Shown: positions 1-8,375 of the stretch, one piece after another
Layout: every line of letters begins with the position of its first letter
How positions within the stretch are numbered: the stretch's first letter is position 1
NCBI GenBank assembly: GCA_023392995.1
Contig: JAEWMZ010000486.1
Coordinates: forward strand, 1 to 23,378
DNA: 23,378 bases
DNA from: Bacillota bacterium
Lineage (GTDB): Bacteria; Bacillota; Clostridia; Lachnospirales; Lachnospiraceae
Direction of reading: 5' to 3'
Made by a program: the position numbers and the translations under genes
Notes under the pieces: model-generated
Told to the model about the DNA's origin: nothing
Database searches by the model: none
The model's input: the letters and a program-made list of their open reading frames with translations, nothing else

Positions 1-1
1 T

Positions 2-784
2 TTTCCTGCAAATAGTCATAAATTCGGGGAGGTATTAAGGTATTTTCGCGTTTATTGGAAGCTAATTGCATCTAATTTCTTATATACACTAGGGCTGTTT
101 CTTCATAATTTCGTATATTGGACTCAAGCGTGGCGTCTGGTGGTACGTGACACCTATGTCTCGAATCAGTCCTATGATATGGCATCCTGCCTGGCCATGT
201 TTACCAATATCTCCGCCAGCGTATTATTTATCTCCAGGGTGGAGATGCATTTTCATGATAGGTATAAGGCTTATATAGAAGCTGTGATTGGCGGAAAGCT
301 GGATAGTATAGAGAAAACAAAAAAAAGAATGTTCCTGGGACTTTCCTCCCAGCTTTTGTCGCTGGCTCATCTTCAGTTTATTGTGTCAGCTGTAGTCTAT
401 CTGGTTGCAATTGTCATTCTCCCGATTGCAGGCTTTTCAGGAATGATTATGGAGATATATCCACAATTATCGGTGGGATATTTCATATCTTTCCTTATGT
501 ATTCTGAGATGCTATTTTTGTATTATTTTGATGATTTGACGGGCGCATTCATGAATAGTGTGATTTTTGCTGGAATCTCCCTTGCCGGCTCTATGATAGC
601 AGCCAGGTTGCCGGTCATATGGTATGGGCTTGGATTTACAGTTGCTTCTTTTCTTGCCTTCACCTTTTCTTACTTTAGATTGCGCTGGATTGAGAAAAAT
701 CTGGACAGTCATGTTTTCTGCAGGGGGACAGTATTAAAGCAGGTATATGAAGATATGCCGGATTCAGAAGTCTATAAACGATAA
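2..784 (+). CDS. pelG: PelG, Pel exopolysaccharide export membrane protein (5' partial)
   Basis: The frame is open to the left edge, giving the C-terminal 260 residues of a protein that is normally about 450-500 residues long; the real start lies outside. The GTG at 140 is internal, because the PelG-like sequence YTLGLFLHNFVYWTQ lies upstream of it. The segments YDMASCLAMFTNISASV and RVEMHFHDRY are very characteristic of PelG. Several hydrophobic membrane helices follow, then a short charged tail. PelG belongs to the MOP flippase superfamily and works with PelD and PelE in the membrane complex that exports Pel, a GalNAc/GlcNAc-containing polysaccharide. Gram-positive pel clusters usually place pelG last, after pelF, which fits its position ahead of unrelated glycosyltransferase genes. 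The rest of pel should lie just to the left. The identification is firm; the role in this organism is inferred. Confidence 0.87.
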   Translation, partial: FPANSHKFGEVLRYFRVYWKLIASNFLYTLGLFLHNFVYWTQAWRLVVRDTYVSNQSYDMASCLAMFTNISASVLFISRVEMHFHDRYKAYIEAVIGGKLDSIEKTKKRMFLGLSSQLLSLAHLQFIVSAVVYLVAIVILPIAGFSGMIMEIYPQLSVGYFISFLMYSEMLFLYYFDDLTGAFMNSVIFAGISLAGSMIAARLPVIWYGLGFTVASFLAFTFSYFRLRWIEKNLDSHVFCRGTVLKQVYEDMPDSEVYKR

Positions 785-831
785 AGAAATAAAGCGATAG
801 AAATAAAAGCCTAAGGAAGGAGAACCCAGAT

Positions 832-1239
832 ATGTCTGTAATGTTACGTTTCTTTGTTTGTATTTCAGGTCTTATTCTGATTTTTATGGCGCGAAAAGCC
901 AGTATCGTGCGAAAAATGACAGAGAGGCAGAGTCTTTTTTGGATTATAGGTGGAGGGATTATTATCGTATTTGGGCTCGTTCCTCAGCTGGTATACTTTG
1001 TTTCGGACACCTTTGGAGTGGAGTATGCACCCTCCATTATATTTGCAATTGCAATCATTCTTGCAATCTTTGGTATTTTCAATTGCTACAGGACGAATGC
1101 GGAGTTAACGGCAAGAGTCCAGGAGCTTGCTATGCAAGTATCATTATTAAATGAAGAAAACAGTCATTTAAAGGAGCTGCCCCGGCAGTCATTGCTACCT
1201 GTGGAAGACAAGAAAGGTATGGAGAAGTCAGGAGAATGA
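832..1239 (+). CDS. DUF2304 family small membrane protein
   Basis: A 135-residue protein with three hydrophobic helices (about residues 5-20, 33-56 and 63-82), then a heptad-like segment (about 88-115: AELTARVQELAMQVSLLNEEN) that could form a coiled coil, and a charged tail. This layout matches DUF2304 proteins, which are often encoded next to polyprenyl-phosphate GT2 enzymes; their biochemical role is not settled. The start is preceded by AAGGAAGGAG at good spacing. The gene lies 47 bp after pelG, and its stop overlaps the next start as ATGA, so it should be translationally coupled to the GT4 gene. A role in anchoring or assisting the neighbouring glycosyltransferases is inference. Confidence 0.75.
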   Translation: MSVMLRFFVCISGLILIFMARKASIVRKMTERQSLFWIIGGGIIIVFGLVPQLVYFVSDTFGVEYAPSIIFAIAIILAIFGIFNCYRTNAELTARVQELAMQVSLLNEENSHLKELPRQSLLPVEDKKGMEKSGE

Positions 1240-2471
1240 AAAAAAAGCTTTTGTTTATTATTAATACAATGGGAAGAGCCGGTGCCGAGACTGCTTTAAT
1301 TGAACTGTTAAAAAGGTTGGATTCCATGGGAGGATATGATCTATCGCTTTACACTGTTATTCCATGTGGTGAGTTGTTTGAACGGATACCGGAGCATGTG
1401 CATATTTTGAATAAACGGATTAATAAAGGATCCGTGCATTCCTTCGTCGGACATTTGTGTGTTTTAAGATCAGTGATATATGCATTCTTCTATAGGCTGA
1501 CTGGTTTTCGCTTACTGGGATATATGATAGAAAATATGAGGCAGCAAAGGGCTTCTGGCAGGAAGCTTCAGTATGATAAGCTTTTATGGAGACTTTTAGC
1601 TGATGGGCGTCCTGCTCTTGCGGAAAGCTATGATCTAGCGGTGGCATATATTGAAGGAGCGGCTGCATATTTTTTGTCAGACAAGGTTAAGGCACGCCAT
1701 AAGGCGGCGTTTATCCATATCGATTATAAGGAAGCGGGTTATACACCGTGGATGGACCAGAATTGCTACAGTGAAGTGGAGAGGGTCTTTGTCGTTTCGA
1801 AAGAGGTTGGCGAAAAATTTTGCAGCGTTTATCCGGAATACAGGGGGAAGGTAAGGCTATTTCGAAACCTGTTGGACCAGGAGGCAATACGTAAAAAAGC
1901 TGTGGAAGAAAAGGGCTTTACGGATGGGTTTAATGGAATTCGGTTGGTAACGGTGGGACGGTTACATTATCAAAAGGGATATGATATTGCAATAGAGGCA
2001 CTGGCAAGGTTGAGAAAAGATGGCTATCCAGTACGTTGGTATGTGATCGGAGAAGGAACGGAACGGCGAAATTTAGAAATTCTGATTAAAAAGTATGGCG
2101 TGGAGGAATACTTTATTTTAATGGGAGCTAGAGATAATCCATATCCATTTATGAAACAGGCGGACATTTATGTGCATGCCACACGTTTTGAAGGTAAGAG
2201 TATAGCAATAGAGGAAGCGCAAATACTGGGCAAGGCGATTGTAGCCTCCGATTGCACCGGCAATACGGAACAGATTAAATCAGGATATGATGGCATTCTG
2301 CTGACACTGAATGTAGAGAATTTAGTGAGTGTGCTGGAACGGCTTATAGATGACCCTGAGCTACAGAAAGAGTACGCCAAGCATGTATTAGAGAAAAAAA
2401 TGGAGTTTCCGGAGGATTTGGAAAGTATGCTGGCAATGTTGAACGAAGAGGAGGAAGGTAGCTATGAATAA
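1236..2471 (+). CDS. Family 4 (GT-B fold) glycosyltransferase
   Basis: A 411-residue retaining GT4-type glycosyltransferase. The N-terminal domain opens with KKKLLFIINTMGRAGAET, the usual first strand and glycine-rich loop of the acceptor domain. The C-terminal donor domain has VTVGRLHYQKGYD, VIGEGTER and the EX7E element EGKSIAIEE, followed by GKAIVASDCTGNTEQI, which contacts nucleotide-sugar in this family. No signal peptide or membrane helix is visible, so it acts in the cytoplasm or at the inner membrane face. It overlaps the DUF2304 gene by 4 bp and the next GT2 gene by 8 bp; its C-terminal Glu-rich codons contain the GAGGAGG ribosome site of that gene. It presumably adds a sugar to a lipid-linked precursor or growing polymer. 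Donor and acceptor cannot be told from sequence. Confidence 0.88.
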   Translation: MKKKLLFIINTMGRAGAETALIELLKRLDSMGGYDLSLYTVIPCGELFERIPEHVHILNKRINKGSVHSFVGHLCVLRSVIYAFFYRLTGFRLLGYMIENMRQQRASGRKLQYDKLLWRLLADGRPALAESYDLAVAYIEGAAAYFLSDKVKARHKAAFIHIDYKEAGYTPWMDQNCYSEVERVFVVSKEVGEKFCSVYPEYRGKVRLFRNLLDQEAIRKKAVEEKGFTDGFNGIRLVTVGRLHYQKGYDIAIEALARLRKDGYPVRWYVIGEGTERRNLEILIKKYGVEEYFILMGARDNPYPFMKQADIYVHATRFEGKSIAIEEAQILGKAIVASDCTGNTEQIKSGYDGILLTLNVENLVSVLERLIDDPELQKEYAKHVLEKKMEFPEDLESMLAMLNEEEEGSYE

Positions 2472-3207
2472 AGTACTGATTATAGTCCCTGCATTTAATG
2501 AAGAAGAAAATATGGTACCCTTATTTGATCAGTTGTGTACACCACAGATTAGAAGCTTTGCGGATATATTAGTTGTAAATGATGCCTCAGCGGATCAAAC
2601 CGGCTTTATTGCCAAGACCTATGATGTTTCTGTAGTTACGCATGTATTTAATTTGGGTTATGGTTCCGCACTTCAGGTGGGATATAAATATGCGGTTCGC
2701 CGTGGCTACGATTATGTTATTCAAATGGATGCGGATGGACAGCATAATATATCTAATATAGCACATATTTATGAATGTCTCACTACACCGGATGCAAAAG
2801 GTTACTTTCCGGATATTGTTATCGGCTCCCGATTTGTTGAAGGAAGCCACTCTTTTCAAATTTCAGGGATAAAAAAAGTATCCCTTTCTATGTTTTCCTG
2901 GATAATTAAGAGGGTCACAGGAAAAACCATCACAGATCCAACCTCCGGCTTACAGGGTTTGAACAAAAAAGCATTTACATATTATTCTAGTTATGGAAAC
3001 TTTGATTACTTCTACCCCGATGCTAATATGATAATTCAGATGCTTTTGTTAGGCTTTCGTGTTGAGGAGACAGCTTCTGTGATGCATGAAAGAACTGCCG
3101 GTATCAGTATGCATACCGGATTGTTCAAGCAGATGATATATATGATGATCATGCCTCTTAGCATTTGGACGGTGATATCGCGTATTAAAAGTGGATTGCA
3201 GAAATAA
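2464..3207 (+). CDS. GT2 family glycosyltransferase, dolichyl/polyprenyl-phosphate sugar synthase-like
   Basis: A 247-residue GT-A glycosyltransferase. The N-terminus VLIIVPAFNEEENM and the strand ending VVNDASADQT are typical of GT2. The metal/nucleotide DxD motif is D89-A-D91 in QMDADGQHN, and FNLGYGSALQVGYKYA matches the helix after the donor pocket in DPM1-like enzymes. DPTSGLQGLNKKAF follows in the acceptor half. No long membrane segments occur apart from a hydrophobic stretch near residues 220-240. Enzymes of this group move a sugar from a nucleotide donor to polyprenyl phosphate, giving a lipid-linked sugar that GT-C enzymes use outside the membrane. The linked DUF2304 gene and the GT-C-like protein at 8376 fit such a pathway. 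The sugar is unknown. Confidence 0.85.
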   Translation: MNKVLIIVPAFNEEENMVPLFDQLCTPQIRSFADILVVNDASADQTGFIAKTYDVSVVTHVFNLGYGSALQVGYKYAVRRGYDYVIQMDADGQHNISNIAHIYECLTTPDAKGYFPDIVIGSRFVEGSHSFQISGIKKVSLSMFSWIIKRVTGKTITDPTSGLQGLNKKAFTYYSSYGNFDYFYPDANMIIQMLLLGFRVEETASVMHERTAGISMHTGLFKQMIYMMIMPLSIWTVISRIKSGLQK

Positions 3208-3252
3208 GTTCTGCTGTTTGATCCGTTACTGTGGGAATAGAAAGGTTCAAAT

Positions 3253-4614
3253 ATGTCTCGAAATGGTACGATTCATAAGATAAAATGGATGCCTCTTCCG
3301 AGAACAGAAAAGGCAGAGGCATTGAATAATCCATACTGTGGATTTTATGCAATATTTCGTTTTTTTGCAGACTGTGAAAGAATGCAGCCAGAGGGTGAAT
3401 TGATCGAGAATATTTCAATTAAGACTAACCAGCAGTTGTGTCTGGTAGAGATAAATTTGCTCCCCTTTCAAGAAGCACCTTTATCAGAAGAGGCTTTGCA
3501 AAATATTAGACGTATCTTTCTTCATTTTTCAGCTCAGGAAAAACAAATGATCCTTCGCTTCGTATATGATTGGGAAGGAAAGGGTGTCTTAAACGAGCCT
3601 AAGGATGTTTCGATTATATTAGCTCATATGAGTCAATTAGGTCCTCTGTTGAAGGAATTTACGAAGTATATCTATGTTCTGCAAGGTTTATTTATTGGAA
3701 GCTGGGGAGAGATGCACAGCTCCCGCTATCTTAGTGAGCGAAATATGACACGTCTGGCAAAGCATCTATATGAATGCGTTGGAGATAAAACGCAGATAGC
3801 ACTTCGGTGCCCCAGCTTTTGGAGAATGATTTTTAAAACCTACCAGCCGCTGGATGAAAATGCAGCCTTTACTGATATTCAAAAAGCAAGATTTGCGTTG
3901 TTCAACGATGCAATGATGGCTTCAGAAGCCGATTTTGGAACCTATGGCAGTATTAGCGCAGCAGATTCTAAGTCCTATAGTGACAAATGGCTTCGTGAAG
4001 AAGAGCTGGAATTTCAATATAAATTATGCAGATATGTATCGAATGGGGGCGAAGTAATTAACGAGTGCCGTTATAATGATGCAGAACCTGCGGTGGAAAC
4101 CTTAAGGAAGATGAGAGTATCCTATTTGCACTGCGAATATGATGAACAGGTACTTAATAAATGGAGAGCAGATCGAATCAGCTCTGCTGGTACTCTCTGG
4201 AAGGATAAAACTGCCTTTGAATATATTGCAGCGCATTTAGGTTATCGTTTTACACTGGGAGAGGTAAGCCTATGTGTCAATTCAGATAAGAACTCCTTAA
4301 AGGCAGCAGTCAAGATGATTAACATAGGTTTTGCACCCTGTTACCATAGCTTTGAAGTTAAATTTGTCATCCGAACAGCCACTGCTTCCGAAGTATATGA
4401 GTATGCTGTTGATACGGATACTCGCACTTGGATGCCGAATGAAAAAGTTGAGCTGCATGCTATAATTCCTATTGGAGATCTGAGTCAGAGAAGCTATGTT
4501 TTATGCTTTGGTATCTTGGACGTGCAGTTACAGCAGCCGATTCAGATTGCAAATACATTCTCAACGATAGATCATACCGGTGTTTACAGCCTTGGTAATT
4601 TTTTGCTTCAATAA
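3253..4614 (+). CDS. DUF4874/DUF4832 protein, probable glycoside hydrolase-like, no signal peptide
   Basis: A 453-residue protein. The N-terminal half begins with NPYCGFY and has ILRFVYDWEGKG, NEPKDVSIILAHMSQL and VLQGLFIGSWGEMH, matching the DUF4874 TIM-barrel-like region. The C-terminal part (about 300-450) looks like a beta-sandwich (LGEVSLCVN, KMINIGFAPCYHSFEVKFVI) and matches DUF4832. Members resemble family 42-type glycoside hydrolases, but no activity is assigned that I know of. Glu in NEPKD and in WGEMH are candidate catalytic acids (inference). Many relatives are secreted, yet this one starts with a charged N-terminus. An in-frame TAG just upstream of the start rules out a longer form with a signal peptide. 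AAAGG precedes the ATG. It lies 45 bp after the GT2 gene and is presumably co-transcribed. Confidence 0.72.
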   Translation: MSRNGTIHKIKWMPLPRTEKAEALNNPYCGFYAIFRFFADCERMQPEGELIENISIKTNQQLCLVEINLLPFQEAPLSEEALQNIRRIFLHFSAQEKQMILRFVYDWEGKGVLNEPKDVSIILAHMSQLGPLLKEFTKYIYVLQGLFIGSWGEMHSSRYLSERNMTRLAKHLYECVGDKTQIALRCPSFWRMIFKTYQPLDENAAFTDIQKARFALFNDAMMASEADFGTYGSISAADSKSYSDKWLREEELEFQYKLCRYVSNGGEVINECRYNDAEPAVETLRKMRVSYLHCEYDEQVLNKWRADRISSAGTLWKDKTAFEYIAAHLGYRFTLGEVSLCVNSDKNSLKAAVKMINIGFAPCYHSFEVKFVIRTATASEVYEYAVDTDTRTWMPNEKVELHAIIPIGDLSQRSYVLCFGILDVQLQQPIQIANTFSTIDHTGVYSLGNFLLQ

Positions 4615-4708
4615 ATGTGAACTGCTGTAAGACAATAAACAGAAGTTTAGTGTAAAAATTATCTATTTTATTTGACGGATAACAGGAAGTTTGAGGAAAG
4701 GAATTGAC

Positions 4709-6661
4709 ATGTGGAATCCATTACTAAGCGTTGTTCTAATTGCTAGAAGGAATACGTCTCTAAGTATTCTGCGTGCATTAAACAGTGTCCTTAACCAAAT
4801 ATATACTCCCATTAACATTACAGTCGTAGATGCCAATGAGCCGAACAGTCTTTATAGCCTTGGGCTACAGGATGATTTAGCTGCATACCCCAGCGTGAAT
4901 TATCTTCAAATGGATCCATTACTTTCGATTACGGAGATACGCAATTATACGCTTTCTCTTGTGGAAGGAGAATATATTGCCTATCTGAGCAGTAATGATG
5001 TCTGGGATTCAACAAAGGTACTCTTGCAGATGGAGCAGTTAAGAGAGGAGCCGGCGGCAGCGGCAGCCTTCAGTAACGGGGTTATAATCGATAAAAGAAG
5101 ATCACACGTGGTAGTAGAGCCGTTGGTGGATCAACTGACCTCAGATAGCTCCAAATGGCTTTTGGATAATCCGGTAAAGATGTCTGCTCAGGTGATTTAT
5201 CGGACGGAGGCATTGAAGGCTGCAGGGGGCTTTGATGGAAGCTTCATAAACTTTTGTGATGGGGATATGTTACTCAGGCTTAGTAAAAACCAGAAGGTTC
5301 TAAGCCTTCCGTTATCTCTTTGCGAATGTACGATCACACCGGATCACGAGGATTATGATTGGAATAACTTAAGAGATGGGCAGCGCATTTTATATAAATA
5401 TATGGATTTCTTTTTAGTTAATAAACGGGCGGCTCAACAGTTTTATGTTAAAATGTTATATTTAGCTAAAATTAATTATATGTGGCTGAATTACTTTGCA
5501 TATGTGTTTCTTTATTTTATTAAGGCTCCGAGTCGCTCAGTACTTCTGCTGATTAAAATGTTTGCTAAAATGTTCCGCTATATGTTTAAATTCCTTCACA
5601 GAGAACTTTCCATCATGAAAGAGGATATACGTATCAAGAGGAATATACTTCGGATCCAAAATGGAAAGCTGGAGAAGATGAGAGTATTAATTCCGGTTGC
5701 TTCGGACGAAAAGACGGAGGAAAAACCGGTTATCTTTTCATCAGCACGGCACTATAATGAGCGAAAGACGCTGGATTTCGTATTTGATCATAAATTAAAG
5801 AGTTTGGTAATTCCAGAGTATGTTACAGTCATTAAGAGTAGTATGTTCTATGGCTGTGATCAGTTGGTATCGATTGAAATCCCAAGTACTGTACATGAAA
5901 TTCAGGCACATGCCTTTCATAAGTGCAAGAATTTAAGACATGTAATAATTCAGGAAGGAAGTCGTCTGGGCAAAATTGGTGCTTATGCATTTGCTGGCTG
6001 CAGATCATTGGAAACGATGATTCTTCCCTCCAGCGTGGTTTATATCGGTAGAGGAGCCTTTGCCCTTTGCTGTTCTTTAAAAAAATTGATGTTTACTTAT
6101 ACAAGTAGGGGACAGGAGAAGGCGGGAAATGTTTTTCCGACAGCCATCGTTAGGCTTCCACGTTATGTATTTGCAGGTTGCGTTAGTCTTTTAACGGTTG
6201 AATTTGGACCAGGCAGTATGATGGAAACGGTTGAAAACGGTGCATTTTTGGGCTGTAAGAGGCTGCAGAAGGTTCTTTTAACTGGAAAATTGACAGAACT
6301 GGGAAGTCATACCTTTGCCTATTGTAAAAATCTTGAGAGTGTTGCAATTCCCCAGATTGATACTTTAAAATATATTGGAAGATCTGCATTCGAATGCTGT
6401 GAGGCATTGACTTACTTTCAGTTCCCCAATCATATGGAACGTATTCCTATACGCACCTTCTATGGCTGCTCCAGCTTAAAATTGGTAAAGATTCCAAAGA
6501 AGGTACTCTCGATTAACCACCAGGCCTTTGCTAGGTGCAAAGCGCTTGAAAAAGCTATCATATTAACAGGAGATATCGCAATCTCAGCAACAGCCTTTGA
6601 TCGGCATACAAAGGTGGAGATTCAGGAAGTTACGGAGAAAGAGATGTCTTCTGAACAATAA
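4709..6661 (+). CDS. GT2-like domain fused to BspA-type leucine-rich repeats
   Basis: A 650-residue two-part protein. Residues 1-225 resemble a GT2 glycosyltransferase: LLSVVLIARRN, ITVVDAN, YIAYLSSNDVWDSTK and AAGGFDGSF...CDGDMLLRL. The usual DADD metal motif reads SSND (94-97), so catalysis is doubtful. A hydrophobic, basic stretch (about 255-295) could sit on or in the membrane. Residues about 360-635 hold ten or eleven LRR_5 repeats of the BspA/TpLRR kind, each with an AFxxCxxL core (AFAGCRSL, AFLGCKRL, TFAYCKNL). There is no signal peptide. I chose the ATG at 4709 over an in-frame TTG at 4691 because GAGGAAAGG lies 8 nt before the ATG and nothing usable precedes the TTG. It follows the DUF4832 gene by 94 bp. 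A scaffold or regulatory role for the repeats is inference. Confidence 0.82.
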   Translation: MWNPLLSVVLIARRNTSLSILRALNSVLNQIYTPINITVVDANEPNSLYSLGLQDDLAAYPSVNYLQMDPLLSITEIRNYTLSLVEGEYIAYLSSNDVWDSTKVLLQMEQLREEPAAAAAFSNGVIIDKRRSHVVVEPLVDQLTSDSSKWLLDNPVKMSAQVIYRTEALKAAGGFDGSFINFCDGDMLLRLSKNQKVLSLPLSLCECTITPDHEDYDWNNLRDGQRILYKYMDFFLVNKRAAQQFYVKMLYLAKINYMWLNYFAYVFLYFIKAPSRSVLLLIKMFAKMFRYMFKFLHRELSIMKEDIRIKRNILRIQNGKLEKMRVLIPVASDEKTEEKPVIFSSARHYNERKTLDFVFDHKLKSLVIPEYVTVIKSSMFYGCDQLVSIEIPSTVHEIQAHAFHKCKNLRHVIIQEGSRLGKIGAYAFAGCRSLETMILPSSVVYIGRGAFALCCSLKKLMFTYTSRGQEKAGNVFPTAIVRLPRYVFAGCVSLLTVEFGPGSMMETVENGAFLGCKRLQKVLLTGKLTELGSHTFAYCKNLESVAIPQIDTLKYIGRSAFECCEALTYFQFPNHMERIPIRTFYGCSSLKLVKIPKKVLSINHQAFARCKALEKAIILTGDIAISATAFDRHTKVEIQEVTEKEMSSEQ

Positions 6662-6674
6662 AGGAAATCTTAAC

Positions 6675-8120
6675 ATGGGCTCAGATGAAAAAAAGAATTA
6701 TATATATAATGTGATATATCGCTTATCCATATGTATCTTGCCATTGGTGGTCACGCCCTATGTAGCTCGTGTGCTGGGAGCAGATCAGGTTGGTATTTAT
6801 ACTTTTTCAAGTACCGTTGCCTGCTATTTTATTATGTTTGGTAAGCTGGGGCTGGATAATTACGGGAACAGGAGCATCGCTGCCTGCAGAGAGAATATAG
6901 AGCAGCGGAGTAAAGTGTTTTGGAGTATCTATTTGATGCAGTTAGTTACCGCATTCATCTCCATTGCAGTCTTTATCCTGCTTATTCTTACAGTATTTAA
7001 GGATGATAGAATAATATACTGGATGCAACTTATTTATGTGGCATCCGTGCTATTTGACGTCAGCTGGTTCTTTTATGGAATGGAACAGTTTCGGATCACA
7101 ATGATTCGAAGCTTGATTTCCAGAACCTTGATTATTATTGGTGTATTCCTATTCGTGCATTCCAATAAAGACCTTTGGGTTTATACTTGTATTATGTCGG
7201 TTTGCTTTCTGCTTGAGCAGGTTCAGCTTGTTCCCTTTTTGTTTCGGCAGGTAAAGAGGGTAAAGCTAAAAAAAGAGGACATGATCCGTCATATCGTTCC
7301 AAATACCAAGCTGTTTATTCCTCTTTTTGCACTCAGTATTTATAATTGGCTGGATAAGATCATGCTTGGAGTTATCGTTAACAGTACCGCTGTGGTGGCC
7401 TTCTACGCATATGCCGAAAATATCATCAATATTCCAAAAGGTATATTATCGGCGCTTGATACCGTAATGCTTCCAAGGATATCTAATTTGGTAGCGAATA
7501 ATCGCATTGACGAAGGTGTACAAAAGATGAGAAATTCCATTCGCTTTAACAGCTTTATCTGTTGTGCACTTTGCTTTGGTATCGCAGGAGTTGCCCCGAA
7601 CTTTGTTCCATGGTTTTTTGGGACAGAATATACTCCAACCATTCTCTTGACGATGCAGCTTGCCATGGTGATGATACCTATGAATATAGTAAATGTGGTG
7701 CAGACACAATATCTCATACCCTTTCACCGGGAACATGTGTATATTTGGTCAGTGTCTTTGGGAGCCTTAACGAATATTATCTTGAATCTGTTACTAATTC
7801 CGTTCTATGGAGCCTCAGGTGCCGTAATTGGTACATTTGGGGCGGAAATTGTGGTATGTGTGTATCAAATGATCAGAATCCGGGATGTCTATAAGTTCCG
7901 GCAGTTATTTCATGTATTGCTGCCTTTCATGCTTTGCGGCGGTATTGAGTTTGCAGTAGTATATTTGCTTTGCCGGCTGCCAATAGGTGCATTACCGCTA
8001 TTGCTGCTTCAAATTTGTGTCGGTGGTATTGTATATCTCGTTGGCTGCGGTATCTATGTGATTCTGATTAGTAAGGAATATCGTAATGTTGGCGAAATTA
8101 TGAAGAACCTTAGGCTATAA
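6675..8120 (+). CDS. Wzx-type oligosaccharide flippase (MOP superfamily)
   Basis: A 481-residue polytopic membrane protein with about 12-14 hydrophobic helices. The N-terminus (KKNYIYNVIYRLSICILPLV, then TPYVARVLGADQVGIYTFSS) is the hallmark of Wzx/RfbX O-unit and capsule flippases, as is LGLDNYGNRSIA. WLDKIMLGVIVNSTAVVAFYAYAENI matches the second half. Proteins of this group move lipid-linked oligosaccharides across the cytoplasmic membrane. The reading frame is open upstream to 6597, but that would overlap the previous gene by 65 bp. The ATG at 6675, with AAAGGAAA ahead of it and 13 bp after the previous stop, gives a standard N-terminus. PelG is a second, distant MOP protein in the same locus. 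Confidence 0.88.
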   Translation: MGSDEKKNYIYNVIYRLSICILPLVVTPYVARVLGADQVGIYTFSSTVACYFIMFGKLGLDNYGNRSIAACRENIEQRSKVFWSIYLMQLVTAFISIAVFILLILTVFKDDRIIYWMQLIYVASVLFDVSWFFYGMEQFRITMIRSLISRTLIIIGVFLFVHSNKDLWVYTCIMSVCFLLEQVQLVPFLFRQVKRVKLKKEDMIRHIVPNTKLFIPLFALSIYNWLDKIMLGVIVNSTAVVAFYAYAENIINIPKGILSALDTVMLPRISNLVANNRIDEGVQKMRNSIRFNSFICCALCFGIAGVAPNFVPWFFGTEYTPTILLTMQLAMVMIPMNIVNVVQTQYLIPFHREHVYIWSVSLGALTNIILNLLLIPFYGASGAVIGTFGAEIVVCVYQMIRIRDVYKFRQLFHVLLPFMLCGGIEFAVVYLLCRLPIGALPLLLLQICVGGIVYLVGCGIYVILISKEYRNVGEIMKNLRL

Positions 8121-8166
8121 AAGCTATTAAATATCAATAAATAATTTATAAATGAAAATAAACGAC

Positions 8167-8321
8167 AATTGCGAAACGCTATAATCTGTGAAATTTTCAT
8201 ATATCGGATGGCAATTCCTTCGTTCCATGCTGTAAGGTATCGAGAATGTGCACGGCTTAATTTTCCACAGGAGCCTGCAACAATTGTATGAAAAATACAA
8301 GTAGTATTTGAAGTTCGCAAT
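8167..8321. repeat. Possible palindromic intergenic element
   Basis: The 255-bp gap between the flippase and the large membrane protein has ends that are inverted copies: AATTGCGAAAC at 8167-8177 and GTTCGCAAT at 8313-8321. Inside, ATTTTCATA (near 8195) can pair with TATGAAAAAT (8287-8296), and TTGTAT/ATACAA (8284-8300) makes a small hairpin. The terminal sequence is the same as in the much cleaner element at 18145-18288, with a similar total length, but the interiors align poorly. A TATAAT at 8180-8185 lacks a convincing -35 box. No other feature is visible in this gap. Confidence 0.33.
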
Positions 8322-8375
8322 ATCTTACAGTAATTAATTCAATAAGGAGTAAAATAATGAAAGAGGTGAGTGTAA

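Noticed and set aside
4709..6661. BspA-like surface adhesin
   Set aside because: The LRR repeats match, but there is no signal peptide or anchor and the N-terminus is a GT2-like domain, so a surface location is not supported.
6597..6674. Longer N-terminus for the flippase
   Set aside because: It would overlap the GT2-LRR gene by 65 bp and add a basic 26-residue segment not seen in the family; ATG at 6675 with a ribosome site is preferred.
8121..8375. Cyclic di-GMP riboswitch in front of a Pel-linked gene
   Set aside because: Pel is often c-di-GMP controlled, so I looked for the GEMM core and paired stems; the expected conserved bases are not there.
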